Below, piece after piece: positions 36,496 to 46,479 of a DNA stretch of 64,000 nt. Position numbers and translations under genes: made by a program. The notes below the pieces were generated by a model. It ran no database searches and was not told where the DNA came from. It worked only from the letters and a program-made list of their open reading frames with translations. Source of the DNA: Sphingomonas psychrolutea (GTDB lineage Bacteria > Pseudomonadota > Alphaproteobacteria > Sphingomonadales > Sphingomonadaceae). The stretch's first letter is position 1, and each line of letters begins with the position of its first letter. The stretch is from assembly GCF_014636175.1 (NCBI RefSeq), contig NZ_BMDW01000005.1, positions 62,001 to 126,000 on the forward strand. Direction: 5' to 3'.

Positions 36496-38082
36496 CACGC
36501 TGCGATCGCGCAGAATTTCATGCGCGGCATTGTGCCCCGGCGCGCCCGTCACGCCGCCGCCGGGGTGCGTGCCCGATCCGCACATATACAGCCCCGCGAT
36601 CGGCCCGCGATAATCACCATGTCCGAGCATCGGGCGCGCCGCCCAAAGCTGGTCGAGCCCCATCGTCCCGTGGAAAATATCCCCGCCGATCAGCCCGAAT
36701 TTGCGTTCGAGATCGAGCGGGGAGTGGATTTGCCGCGCAATCACCGATGCTTTGAAATTGGGGGCATGATCGGTGACCGTGTTGATGATCAGATCGGCGA
36801 CTTCCTCGCGGCAATCGTCCCATGAACGGCCATCCGGCAGAGTCGGCGCGAATTGCTGGCAGAACAGGCTGGCGATGTGCATCCCCGGCGGGGCGAGACT
36901 GTCATCAACCGTGGTCGGAAGTTTCATTTCGACGATCGGCTTTTTCGACCAGCCATATTGCTGCGCATCGATGAACGCCTGATCCATATACTGCATGCCC
37001 GGCGCAATGATGATGCCAGCGGTGTGATGTTCGGCCTTTTCCTTCCCCGGAAAAACCGTGAAATCGGGCAGTTCGGACAAAGCGACATTCATGCGGAAGG
37101 TGCCGCTGCCGGTCTTGAAATTATCGATCCGGCGCTTGAAATCGGCGGGCATGTCGGCGGGATCGACCATCTGGCGATACAGCAAGGCCGGGCCGACATT
37201 GGCGGCGACGATCTTCGCGGCGATCTCCTCGCCCGAGTCGAGCCATACCCCGGCGACCTTGCCGCCCTCGGTCAGCAGTTTGGCGACGGGTGCCTCAAGG
37301 CTGATCTCGACCCCGACCTCTTGGCAGGCGTGCGCCATCGCCTGAGTGATCGCGCCCATCCCGCCGACCGAATGGCCCCACGCGCCGAACTTGCCGTTCA
37401 CTTCGCCAAAGACGTGGTGGAGCAGGACATAGGCGCTGCCCGGCGTCGAAACCCCCGCATAATTGCCGACCACCGCATCGAAGGCGAAGGCGGATTTGAC
37501 ATGATCGTCCTCGAACCAGCCATCGAGGAAATCGCGCGCCGATTTGGTAAAGACGTCGAGCAAATCGCGTTGCGCTTCGATCCCCATCTTGCCGATCGGC
37601 CAGCCTTGCGCTGCCCCCGCCACCAGCGCGCGCAAACCGCCGCCGACATTGGGCGGGGTTTTCAGCGCGAGATCGCGCAGCACTTGCGCAACCTTTTCGA
37701 GCGCCGCGTCATAAGCGGGGTAGGCGTCAGCATCCTTCTGGCTGAAGCGCGCGAATTGCGCTTGCGTCCGCGCAGTGCCGCCGCCGAGCGTCAGATAGGT
37801 ATCGGGGAAGGGGAAGAAATTGCTGATCGTCCGCTCGATAATGCGAAAGCCGCGCTCGTGCAGCTTCATGTCGGCGATGACCTGGGGTCGCAGCAGACTG
37901 ACCGTATAGCTCGCGGTCGAATTGCGAAAGCCGGGGTGGAATTCCTCGGTCACGGCCGCGCCGCCGACGATGTGGCGCCGTTCGAGGACGCGGACCTTCA
38001 ATCCTGCACGCGCCAGATAGAAGGCGCAGACGAGGCCATTATGGCCGCCCCCGATGATGAGTGCGTCGTAGCGTTTGGTCAT
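36475..38082 (-). CDS. FAD-dependent oxidoreductase (PYROXD2/phytoene desaturase-like)
   Basis: 535 residues. The N-terminal dinucleotide-binding motif is IIGGGHNGLV with ERRHIVGGAAVTEE, and the C terminus carries YMCGSGTHPGGGVTGAPGHNAA, the pattern shared by phytoene desaturase-like oxidases and PYROXD2. It is not in a carotenoid cluster. Substrate unknown. Same strand as the Rieske oxygenase, separated by a 170-base repeat element, so a shared catabolic role is possible but not shown. Confidence 0.88.
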   Translation of the reverse strand: MTKRYDALIIGGGHNGLVCAFYLARAGLKVRVLERRHIVGGAAVTEEFHPGFRNSTASYTVSLLRPQVIADMKLHERGFRIIERTISNFFPFPDTYLTLGGGTARTQAQFARFSQKDADAYPAYDAALEKVAQVLRDLALKTPPNVGGGLRALVAGAAQGWPIGKMGIEAQRDLLDVFTKSARDFLDGWFEDDHVKSAFAFDAVVGNYAGVSTPGSAYVLLHHVFGEVNGKFGAWGHSVGGMGAITQAMAHACQEVGVEISLEAPVAKLLTEGGKVAGVWLDSGEEIAAKIVAANVGPALLYRQMVDPADMPADFKRRIDNFKTGSGTFRMNVALSELPDFTVFPGKEKAEHHTAGIIIAPGMQYMDQAFIDAQQYGWSKKPIVEMKLPTTVDDSLAPPGMHIASLFCQQFAPTLPDGRSWDDCREEVADLIINTVTDHAPNFKASVIARQIHSPLDLERKFGLIGGDIFHGTMGLDQLWAARPMLGHGDYRGPIAGLYMCGSGTHPGGGVTGAPGHNAAHEILRDRSVLGRLFG

Positions 38083-38104
38083 GCTTCGCCTTCTCGTTCG
38101 TCAT

Positions 38105-38250
38105 CCCCTCCCGCCTGCGCGGGAGGGGTTGGGGGAGGGTCTTCTTCTTCCTCGACGCGCGAAAGAAGAAGACCCTCACCGACTGCGACTAGGCCCGCCT
38201 GAAGAAGGCGGACCAAGTCTTCGTTGCCTCTCCCGCGAACGCGGGAGAGG
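38105..38250. repeat. Intergenic multi-hairpin repeat element
   Basis: Four perfect inverted repeats in about 146 bases. CCCCTCCCGC-ctgc-GCGGGAGGGG (38105-38128) opens it. A 15-bp stem GAGGGTCTTCTTCTT (38135-38149) pairs with 38163-38177. CCGCCT-gaaga-AGGCGG lies at 38195-38211. CCTCTCCCGC-gaac-GCGGGAGAGG (38227-38250) closes it, one base before the Rieske stop codon. The matching GC-rich end hairpins bounding a stem-loop core look like a palindromic intergenic repeat or MITE-like cassette. Only one copy is seen in this window. Confidence 0.65.
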
Positions 38251-38251
38251 G

Positions 38252-39391
38252 TTAGCGCTGCGACCACCCCGCCGCCGGCGCGCGGTGCAGCCTTGCCTCG
38301 GGAATGCGCTCCCGAATCTTCCGCGCGAAACTGCGCAAGCACACTTCGCTCGTGCCGATCGGCCCGGCGGTATAGCTTTGCGACGCCATGCCCTGCTGCA
38401 CGCGCTCGATCAGCCAGGTGTCCTCGGCATTGACGACGCGGTTGATCCGCCCATTGGCATAGCGCACCAGCTTCATTTCCCGCCGGTCATCGGGCAAGGC
38501 AAACGCCATCTCGCGCAGCACGCACGTGGTGGGCGTCAGCGGCAGCCACTGCATGAAATCGATCTGATCGGCATAGAGGTCGAACGCCATGTTGGGCCAC
38601 AGCTTGAAATAGAGCCACAGCCGCTGATTGTCCTCGGGCAGATGCGGCGCGTGCGGCAAATGCGCTTGGTAAAAGCGTTCCCACGGATTGTCCGACGCGC
38701 GATCGACGATCCGGCCCGACATCTTGTCGACCCACGGCTGCGCCGCGATCGCGTAGCTCTTGCCGAACAGGCGCGTCAGGCCATCGTGCGCCACCGGAAT
38801 GTGGAGATTGTCGGAATAATTATCACCGACATTCTTCCAATTCACCGCCCGCTCGCGCAGCCGCAGCGGGCTGATCGTCTGCATATCCTCGAAGCGATAC
38901 GGCGCGATTTCCGAGTCATACGGTGCCATCATCTCGGCGACCGACGGCCCGTCGCCCTCCAGCCGCACGAACACGAACCCGCGCCACAACTCCAGATCGA
39001 CCGGCACCAGCCCGTTCTGCTCGAGCTCCAGCGCCGGATAATCGCGCCGCATCGGCACGCCCGACAACCGCCCGTCAGTCTCATAGGTCCAGGCATGGTA
39101 CGGACAGACGAGCTTCTTCGCGCAGCCGTTCGGCCCCTCGACCAGCCGCATCGCGCGGTGGCGGCAGACATTGGCGAAGGCGCGCAGCACCGCGTCATCG
39201 CCGCGCATGACGATGACGCTCTCGCCGATATAATCGAGCGTGTGGAAATCGCCGGGATTGGCGACGTCGTTCTGGTGGCAGACGATCTGCCATGACGGAC
39301 GGATCACACGCTCGGTCTCGACCGCGAAATATTCGGGGTCGGTATAGAGCCAGCCGGGCAAGCTCCAATCGGCGTCGGGATCGTGCGCCAC
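38252..39391 (-). CDS. Rieske non-haem iron oxygenase, alpha subunit
   Basis: 379 residues. The Rieske [2Fe-2S] ligands are Cys76-His78 (CRHR) and Cys96-His99 (CPYHAW). The mononuclear iron site fits His197 and His202 in DNYSDNLHIPVAH, with Asp190 as the bridging acid and a C-terminal acid in AEDTWLIERV. The size suits an aromatic-ring dioxygenase alpha subunit or a betaine/carnitine-type monooxygenase; no beta subunit, ferredoxin or reductase gene is adjacent. It starts six bases before the M20 peptidase stop, so the two could be cotranscribed. Stop codon touches the repeat element. Confidence 0.88.
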   Translation of the reverse strand: MAHDPDADWSLPGWLYTDPEYFAVETERVIRPSWQIVCHQNDVANPGDFHTLDYIGESVIVMRGDDAVLRAFANVCRHRAMRLVEGPNGCAKKLVCPYHAWTYETDGRLSGVPMRRDYPALELEQNGLVPVDLELWRGFVFVRLEGDGPSVAEMMAPYDSEIAPYRFEDMQTISPLRLRERAVNWKNVGDNYSDNLHIPVAHDGLTRLFGKSYAIAAQPWVDKMSGRIVDRASDNPWERFYQAHLPHAPHLPEDNQRLWLYFKLWPNMAFDLYADQIDFMQWLPLTPTTCVLREMAFALPDDRREMKLVRYANGRINRVVNAEDTWLIERVQQGMASQSYTAGPIGTSEVCLRSFARKIRERIPEARLHRAPAAGWSQR

Positions 39392-39397
39392 GCGCGC

Positions 39398-40792
39398 TTA
39401 CTTCGACAGATCGGTGAACAACGACCGGTAATACAGGATCCCCGGCGCGATGTTGCTGATCGGGGTACGTTCGTTGAGCCCGTGGCTGAAATCCTGCGAT
39501 TCCTTACTGAACGTCGGGCTCGCACCATAGCTCGCGACGTGGTGATAGCGGAACCACATGCTGTCGCTCGCGCCCGAGGATTGCGCCGGGAACACCGGCA
39601 CGCCCGGATAGACTTTCCCCATGGCGCGGTTCACCGCTGCCAGGAAATCGGGGCGCAGCGGCGACGCATCGTTGGCGACCGACCCTTCGGTAACGTCACT
39701 AAAAGTCACACCAGAATCACCCACCGCTTGCGCCAGCTCGGCCATGATGTCGGCGGGCTTGTGGCCGGGGAAGATGCGGCAATTGATGTTGGCCGTCGCG
39801 CGCTGTGGAAGCGCATTTTCGGCATGCCCGCCGCTCACCAGCGTCGGCACGCAGGTCGTGCCGATCCGCCCGACCGTGCCGGGGTTGGCGACGAGCATGG
39901 CAATCGCGGCTTCATCGGTCGGATCGGCAACGAATGCCTTCAGCGCCGCGCCGATCGCGGGCTCTTCATACGGTGCCGCCTTGGCAAGCGCCTCGCGCGT
40001 CAGCGGGCTGAGTTCGGGTTTGAAACGATAACGGCCGATCTTGTCGAGCGCGCGCGACAGCTCGACGATCGCGTTGACCGGGCGCGGAGCGGAGGAATGG
40101 CCGCCGGGGTTGGTGACGGTCAGCCGGAAATCGGCATAGGTCTTTTCCGCGCCCTGCCACGTCCAATATTTCGGCTTGCCGCTCTCCTCGTCGAGCACGC
40201 CGCCACCGCCATCGATATTGAGCACGATATCGGCATCTTTCAGCCGCTCGGCGATCAGCGCGGAGGTCTTCATCACCGTTTCTTCGTCGCCCGAGAATTC
40301 GATGACGATCGTGCGCTTGGGCTTGTACCCTGAGCGGCGCAGATCGACGAGCGCGGCAATCGCGGTCGTGCCGTCGAGCTTCATGTCGCTCGCGCCGCGC
40401 CCGAACAAATAGCCATTCTCGACCACGGGCGTGAACGGGTCGCGCTGCCAATCGGAGGGTTTCGCCTCGACCACGTCCATATGCCCCGAAATGACGAGCG
40501 GTTTCAGCTTCGGGTCGCTGCCGCGCCACGTACCGATCAGATAGGCGGTGTCGTCAACGGGCACGATTTCGACATCGGCATCGGCAAACCCACCCGCGAC
40601 CAAGGCGGATTTATACAGCGCTGCGACTTGCGGCGTCTGGTTGCCCGGCCCGCGCACCGAACGCAGCGCGATTGCCTTCTTCGCGAGATCGAGCGCCTGG
40701 TCCGCGGCGATGGTCGGTGCAGCGACGGCCTGGGCCAACGCCGGTACCGCAAGCCCGCAGCCCATCATCATAACGCTTACAAGGGCTCGCAT
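39398..40792 (-). CDS. M20 family metallopeptidase, secreted
   Basis: 464 residues with signal peptide MRALVSVMMMGCGLAVPALA. The di-zinc M20 sites are visible: ISGHMDVVE (first His and Asp), GRGASDMKLDG (bridging Asp), EFSGDEETVM (catalytic Glu-Glu) and the C-terminal GASDSMWFRYHH (His ligand). It should cleave amide bonds in small peptides or amino-acid derivatives in the periplasm. GGAGAG lies just before the ATG at 40792, which favours this over an ATG 12 bases upstream. Confidence 0.88.
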   Translation of the reverse strand: MRALVSVMMMGCGLAVPALAQAVAAPTIAADQALDLAKKAIALRSVRGPGNQTPQVAALYKSALVAGGFADADVEIVPVDDTAYLIGTWRGSDPKLKPLVISGHMDVVEAKPSDWQRDPFTPVVENGYLFGRGASDMKLDGTTAIAALVDLRRSGYKPKRTIVIEFSGDEETVMKTSALIAERLKDADIVLNIDGGGGVLDEESGKPKYWTWQGAEKTYADFRLTVTNPGGHSSAPRPVNAIVELSRALDKIGRYRFKPELSPLTREALAKAAPYEEPAIGAALKAFVADPTDEAAIAMLVANPGTVGRIGTTCVPTLVSGGHAENALPQRATANINCRIFPGHKPADIMAELAQAVGDSGVTFSDVTEGSVANDASPLRPDFLAAVNRAMGKVYPGVPVFPAQSSGASDSMWFRYHHVASYGASPTFSKESQDFSHGLNERTPISNIAPGILYYRSLFTDLSK

Positions 40793-40873
40793 CGCACTCT
40801 CCATTCGGTATCGGAGATCGTGCGTAACCGTTGGGCGCGCTGGCGGCAATCGTTCGCCCGACCAAATCCCCCC

Positions 40874-43800
40874 TCAGGCCGGACTGCCCAAGGTGGCATG
40901 GCCGATCACCGGTGCAGCCATACCGTCATCACCGGGGCGATAGGTCAGCAGGCGTCGGCCGATCCGCGGCCCGATCCAGCGCTCGATCCCCATCGCCAGG
41001 CTGAAGCTTGCCGGCACGATCACCAGCGTCAGCACGGTCGAAAGCAGCAATCCGCCGATCACGGTGATGCCCATCGGCGCGCGCCACGATCCGTCGCCGC
41101 TGAGCGACAGCGCGGTGGGGATCATGCCCGCGACCATCGCCACCGTTGTCATGACAATCGGCTGCGCGCGCTTGTGCCCGGCATCGAGGATCGCGGTGGT
41201 CGGTTCGACCCCCTTGGACATTTCGTCGAGCGCGAAGTCGATCAGCAGGATCGAATTCTTGGCGACGATGCCGAGCAGCATCAGCATCCCGATCAGCACC
41301 GGCATCGAGATCGGATTTCCGGTCGCCAGCAAGGCCAGCAACCCGCCGAGCGGCGCGAGCATCAGCGAGCCGAGATTGACGAACGGCGCCAGGAAACGGC
41401 GATAAAGCAGCACCAGCACCGCGAACACGAGAAACACGCCCGACACCACCGCGACGACGAAATTGTTGATCATCTCGGTTTCGAACTTCTGCTGGCCAAG
41501 CGTCAGTTTGGAGACACCGAGCGGCAGCGCCTGCATGATCGGCAGCGCGTTGATCTGGTCCATCGCCGTGCTGCTGACGATTCCCGGGGCACGGTCGGCG
41601 CCGACGGTGACCTTGCGCTGCTGCGCGACGCGTTCGATCTTGGTGGCACCCGCGCCGAAGCTGATATCGGCCACAAGGCTGAGCGGGACCGAACCGCCGC
41701 TTGCCGTCTGGATCGGCAAGTTGCGGATCGTCGCGAGGCGGGCGCGCGCGCTTTCGTCGAGCGCGACGCGGATCGGGATCTGGCGGTCGCTCAGTGAGAA
41801 TTTCGCGCTGTTCTGGTCGATGTCACCGAGCGTCGCGACGCGGATCGCGCTGGACAGCGCGGCAGTGGTCACCCCCATGCTGGCGGCAAGATCCATATGC
41901 GGCTTGATCACGATCTCAGGGCGCTGCAAGTCGCCAGCGATGCGCGGCGCGGTGACGCTCGACAAATGCGACATTTGCTCGGCGAGCGTGATTGCGGTCC
42001 GGCGAAGCACTTCGGGATCGGAGCCGGCGAGCGTGATCGACAGATCGCGCCCGCTGCTCCCGCCATTGTTCGAGCGGAACGATACCCGTGCATCGGCAAT
42101 CTGCGCGAGCTGCGGGGCGAGCGCGCTTTCGAACGCCTTGCTGGTCTGCGTCTTCTTGGGCTTGAAGATGGCGGTGACGCGGCCGTTGCCGACACTCGCG
42201 CGTTGATAGGTCGATTCGACGTCGGGCTGCCGCTGCAACAGGGTTGCGACCTGGTTCACCACCGCTTGCGTCTGCGCGAGCGTGGTGCCCGGCACCATCT
42301 CGATCGTCGCGGTCGAGGCATCGCTATCCTGATCGGGCTGGAAGGTCATCGGCAGTGCGCCCGCGCACACCACGGTCAGCGCGAGCGCGCCCATTCCGCC
42401 GACCACCGCGGACCAGCGGTGGAGCAAGGTCCAGCGCAGCACCACCATATAGACGTTCATGACCGCCCCCTCGCCGTGCGCGCGGTGCCCCTCGGCCTTC
42501 AGGAAATACGCGGCGGTCATCGGCGTAATGAGGCGCGCGACAGCGAGGCTCATCAGCACCGCGACGACGACGGTCAGCCCGAAATTTTTGAAGAATTGCC
42601 CCGATATCCCCGGCATCAAGCCGACGGGGAGGAACACCGCGACGATCGCCATTGTGGTGGCAAGCACCGCGAGGCCGATCTCGTCAGCGGCATCGATCGC
42701 GGCCTGATAGGCGGATTTTCCCATTCGCATGTGGCGCACGATATTCTCGATCTCGACGATCGCATCGTCGACCAGCACGCCGGCAACCAGACTGAGCGCG
42801 AGCAGACTGATGCCATTGAGCGTGAAGCCCATCAAATCCATAAACCAGAAGGTCGGGATCGCCGACAGCGGGATGGCGAGCGCGGAAATGACGGTCGAGC
42901 GCCAGTCGCGCAGGAACACGAACACCACGATCACCGCGAGCACCGCGCCCTCGATCATCGTGTCGATCGCCGAATGATATTGCAGCTCGGTATATTTGAC
43001 CTGGTTGAAGATCAGCTCGAAATGGACCTTGGGATAGCGCTTCTCCAGCGCGGCGAGCTTGGCTTCGGCGCCATGAAAGACGCTGACGTCGGACCCGCCC
43101 TTGGCGCGCTGGAAATCGAAGCTCAGTACCGACCGCCCGTTAAGCGCCGAGGCGGAGCGCTGCTCGGCATAAAGATCGCGGATCTGGGCGATGTCGGCGA
43201 GCTTGATCGTTCGCCCCGCGCCGAGCGAAATCTGCGTTTGTCCCAAATCATAGGCAGTGCTCGCGTTGCCGAGCACGCGGACCGCCTGTTCGGATCCGCC
43301 GATCTGCGCCCGCCCGCCCGCCGCATTGAGATTGACGAGGCGGAGTTGCTGGTTGACCGCGCCCGCCGTGATGCCCTGCGCCTGCAATTTGACCGGATCG
43401 AGGATCACGCGGATCTCACGATTGACCCCGCCATTGCGATCGATATGCGCCATGCCGGGCACCGACAGCAATTCCTTCGACACGGTATTGTCGATGTACC
43501 AGCTGAGCTCCTCGATCGTCATGTCGGTGCCGATCGCGGCGTAGCTCGCCAGATCGTTTCCGGTCGTATTGGCGCGTTCGATCTGCGGCTCGAGGATCCC
43601 GTCGGGCAAGTCGCTGCGGACCTGCTGCACGGCCCCGCGCACATCTTCGACCGCGCGGTCGATCGGCGTGCCGATCGCGAGCTGGATGACGGTGGTCGAT
43701 TGGCCTTCGGACACAGTCGAATTGATCTCGTCGATGCCAGCGAGACTGCGCACCGCCGCTTCGATCTTGAGCGTGACCTGGTTTTCGAGCTCGCTTGGCG

Positions 43801-43976
43801 CGGCGCCCGGCTGGCTGGCTGACCGAGACGATCACGATCGGGAAATCGATGTCGGGATTGTCGTTCACTTGCATCCGCGAAAAGCTGACGATGCCCGCTA
43901 TGGTGAGCATGGCGAACAAGACGAGCGAGGGGATCGGGTTGCGGATCGACCAGGCAGAGATATTGCGGAAGCTCAT
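40874..43976 (-). pseudogene. RND efflux pump permease (AcrB-like), frameshifted at a (GGCT)3 repeat
   Basis: The first 50 residues (MSFRNISAWSIRNPIPSLVL to IVSVSQPAG) and the remaining 960 (from APSELENQVTLKIE onward) are in different frames. The junction is the tandem GGCTGGCTGGCT at 43809-43820. Removing one 4-base unit restores the expected SVSQPGAAPSELEN reading and gives a protein of about 1032 residues, the normal RND length. The proton-relay motif GVLVDDAIVEIENI is intact. No HlyD-type adaptor or TolC gene is adjacent. Either a decayed gene, a slipped-strand switch, or a sequencing/assembly error. Confidence 0.85.
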
Positions 43977-44109
43977 GCGCGCACCGTGGGGCGTGCGCTG
44001 TGGCAAACGATACCGGGGAGCGCGGCGCGCAAGTGGGGTGATGTTAGGGACACTGAAACGGGGCGCATCGCTCGACTCTCGGCAGCTTGTCTGACTGCGC
44101 GTGTCTTAG

Positions 44110-44129
44110 TGTATTACATCGATAATACA
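44110..44129. promoter_or_regulatory. AT-rich operator-like inverted repeat upstream of the RND gene
   Basis: TGTATTA (44110-44116) and its exact complement TAATACA (44123-44129) are separated by CATCGA. It is the only AT-rich palindrome in a GC-rich intergenic space and lies about 134 bases upstream of the RND start. The form resembles TetR/AcrR-type operators; no such regulator gene is in this window. Confidence 0.5.
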
Positions 44130-44171
44130 TAGCGATTTTTCCGGCGACGATCGCCGACCACCGCCGCAGTT

Positions 44172-44996
44172 TCAGAACCGCGCAGTGACGCCAAGGAACG
44201 GGGCAAGCGTGGCGGCATCCCCTGCGACCCCGAATCCGATCCCGGCATCAAACTGGAGTGTGTCCCGCGCGCGGTAGGTTAGCCCGGTATTGAGGCTGGC
44301 TGATGCATCGGTCCCGCCGAACAATTCTGCGGCGACTTCGTAATAGCCGCCGACGCGATCCGACAAGCGCACCGCGAGCGACGCCGTTGCAGGGACGCGT
44401 AAGCGGTATGACGCGGCGCGCTCCTCGCGGCGGTAGGTCAGCCCGGTATTGAGCCCGAGTCCGAAGCGACCGCCAAGATCGACAGCAAACGGCACCAGCA
44501 CACTATACAGCGCATCGGGAGGTCCAATCCCGGTTGCGGGATCAAGCGCGACGCTGACATAGGGCAGCACTGCAAGCGCGGTGGGGCCGCCGTCATTGCC
44601 CCAGATATTGACCTTCGCGCGCAGGTCCAGCGCGCCAATACCGTGCAAGCGGCGCGCAGGGCCGCCAGGCGCCACGCCGCCATAAGGATGCAGCACGACA
44701 TCGACTTCAAGCGCACGGGTCAACCCGATCCGCAGGTTCGATGTCGCGACCTCGAAACTTTCCGCGACCACGCCCGATCCGTCGCGCGGGGCGCGGGCAT
44801 AGCCGAACAGCGTCGTCTCGATCTGCACATGCCCCGGATCGATCGTAAACGGGCTTTCGGTCGTATCGGGGCGATCGGTCGTAAGATCCCGCAATTGATC
44901 GCGCGGCATTGCCGCTTGGGCGGCAGCGGTGATCGGCGCGACGCTCAAAACAAGCGCCGCCCCGACCACCATCTGACCAACGAGAGTCGGCGTCAT
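44172..44996 (-). CDS. Outer-membrane transporter-like protein (PF13557 type)
   Basis: 274 residues with signal peptide ending TAAAQA. The start of the mature part, TTDRPDTTESPFTIDPGHVQIETT, is the hallmark of the putative outer-membrane transporter family (PF13557, phenol-degradation MetA-like), followed by alternating beta strands and a terminal aromatic (FLGVTARF). Function not established. Located upstream of the RND gene on the same strand and downstream of another exported protein. Confidence 0.78.
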   Translation of the reverse strand: MTPTLVGQMVVGAALVLSVAPITAAAQAAMPRDQLRDLTTDRPDTTESPFTIDPGHVQIETTLFGYARAPRDGSGVVAESFEVATSNLRIGLTRALEVDVVLHPYGGVAPGGPARRLHGIGALDLRAKVNIWGNDGGPTALAVLPYVSVALDPATGIGPPDALYSVLVPFAVDLGGRFGLGLNTGLTYRREERAASYRLRVPATASLAVRLSDRVGGYYEVAAELFGGTDASASLNTGLTYRARDTLQFDAGIGFGVAGDAATLAPFLGVTARF

Positions 44997-45021
44997 GCCC
45001 GCCTCACCCGATCCATGACGC

Positions 45022-46239
45022 CTAGTTGATGCGGTACACCACCGGGCAATTCACCACGAAGCCAACGGCGCGGAAATCCCCACCGTCGAGGCTCTTGAGA
45101 TAGCCGCGCGTCGACATTTCAGCGGCCTGCAAGGCGCTCGTCATGCGATAGCGATAGCCCTTCTTGATCGCCTCGTCGGTCCACACCGCCGGGAACAACC
45201 GCCACATCGGCGAGTAATCGAGGTTGATCGTCGGAATGCCGCCCAGGATGTTGAGCGGGCCACGCCCGTCGGTCAGCGCGCTGACCAGGCCCTGGCGATG
45301 CGGATTGTCGAGCCCGGTCGGGCCGTTCACGACCACCACGATCCGCTCGGCCGATTCGCCCGGCGAGGCGTCTTCCAGCGCGAACGGCAAGTCCTGCATC
45401 GCCGGCGTGTAGGTCGCATTCTCGAGACTGGCTACAAGCGGGTTATTGGCTTCGGTCGACAGATACTGGATCGGCTTGTCGAAGGTGAAACCGAGCGTCA
45501 AGCTCAGCGTCACCGTCTCGTCGCGCGGGCAGATTTTGACGACCTTGTCGTGGACTTTCGATTTGTCGACATTGCCGTCGCACATCGCGTTGAGCTCGGC
45601 TTCGCTCGCCATCGACACGACCGGCGCATTGAGGATGACCGATTTGGCCGAATTGTCGACATACACCATCGGCGTATAGGTCGCATCGCCCACGCTGCCC
45701 GGCTGGAAGCTCTTGGGCGGGAACGGCGCGTCGGCGGGTCCGGGAACGACCGACAGCACCGGCTTGAAATCGACGCTACCGGTGTTGAAGGTGAAGACCC
45801 CGTCCTTGCCGATCGTCGCGTGGCGTGTCGCGTTGCCGGTCAGGCCATAGGCCATTTTCGGCGAATAATTGACGCCGTGCAGGTTCGACAGATTTTCGTC
45901 GGTCGTATCGGTGATGATGAACCAGACCGGGCGCCCGTCCTTAAGCTTGCCCTTGCGCAGCGGCAGTTCGGCGGTTCCGGCCTCGAGGTCGATATGCGCC
46001 GATTTCATCATGACGACCGGCCCGAGGAATTCGGGCTTCACTTCCGATGGCGAAGGTTGCGCGACGATCGTGTGGAGATCGGGATAGATCGAAGCTGGTG
46101 CTTCGCGAATTTCCGAGAGCGGGCGACCTTCCTTGCCGCGTTTGACGACTTCGGCCGAGACCGGTGCGACCGCGGTAGCCGCGACCAACGCCGATCCTCC
46201 GATAGCCAGAGCGAATTTGGTAAAACCTAGATTGGGCAT
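45022..46239 (-). CDS. Hypothetical exported protein, 405 aa
   Basis: Not recognised. A signal peptide ends at VAPVSAE. The mature part contains segments PVWFIITDTTDENLSNLHGVNYSPKM, MCDGNVDKS and a C-terminal GFVVNCPVVYRIN; three cysteines are well separated. No catalytic motif stands out. GGGGAG precedes the ATG. It is 25 bases upstream of the outer-membrane transporter gene on the same strand, so the pair may be one unit. Confidence 0.65.
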   Translation of the reverse strand: MPNLGFTKFALAIGGSALVAATAVAPVSAEVVKRGKEGRPLSEIREAPASIYPDLHTIVAQPSPSEVKPEFLGPVVMMKSAHIDLEAGTAELPLRKGKLKDGRPVWFIITDTTDENLSNLHGVNYSPKMAYGLTGNATRHATIGKDGVFTFNTGSVDFKPVLSVVPGPADAPFPPKSFQPGSVGDATYTPMVYVDNSAKSVILNAPVVSMASEAELNAMCDGNVDKSKVHDKVVKICPRDETVTLSLTLGFTFDKPIQYLSTEANNPLVASLENATYTPAMQDLPFALEDASPGESAERIVVVVNGPTGLDNPHRQGLVSALTDGRGPLNILGGIPTINLDYSPMWRLFPAVWTDEAIKKGYRYRMTSALQAAEMSTRGYLKSLDGGDFRAVGFVVNCPVVYRIN

Positions 46240-46319
46240 GTGCCACTCCCCGATTCATTCGCGCGACCGAACCCAGATTCGCCTGGCGACCGCGGAGTTC
46301 CAACCGGCCAGAACCCCGC

Positions 46320-46335
46320 CGCGAAAGCTTTCGCG
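46320..46335. promoter_or_regulatory. 16-bp perfect palindrome in a divergent intergenic region
   Basis: CGCGAAAGCTTTCGCG, 80 bases upstream of the exported-protein start at 46239 and 145 bases upstream of the small gene at 46480. Symmetric dimer-binding sites look like this; the binder is unknown. Confidence 0.4.
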
Positions 46336-46479
46336 TTGTCGGGTATTTTGCGAATTTTTGCGCTTTGATCACCGCAAATGGCACAGCAACCGGATTGAAC
46401 GGTTCTGCAGATGCGCAATATATTGATAGCGCCTCCTACGCTGCGGCGATACGGATACGCACCCAGGGAGACGATCTCG

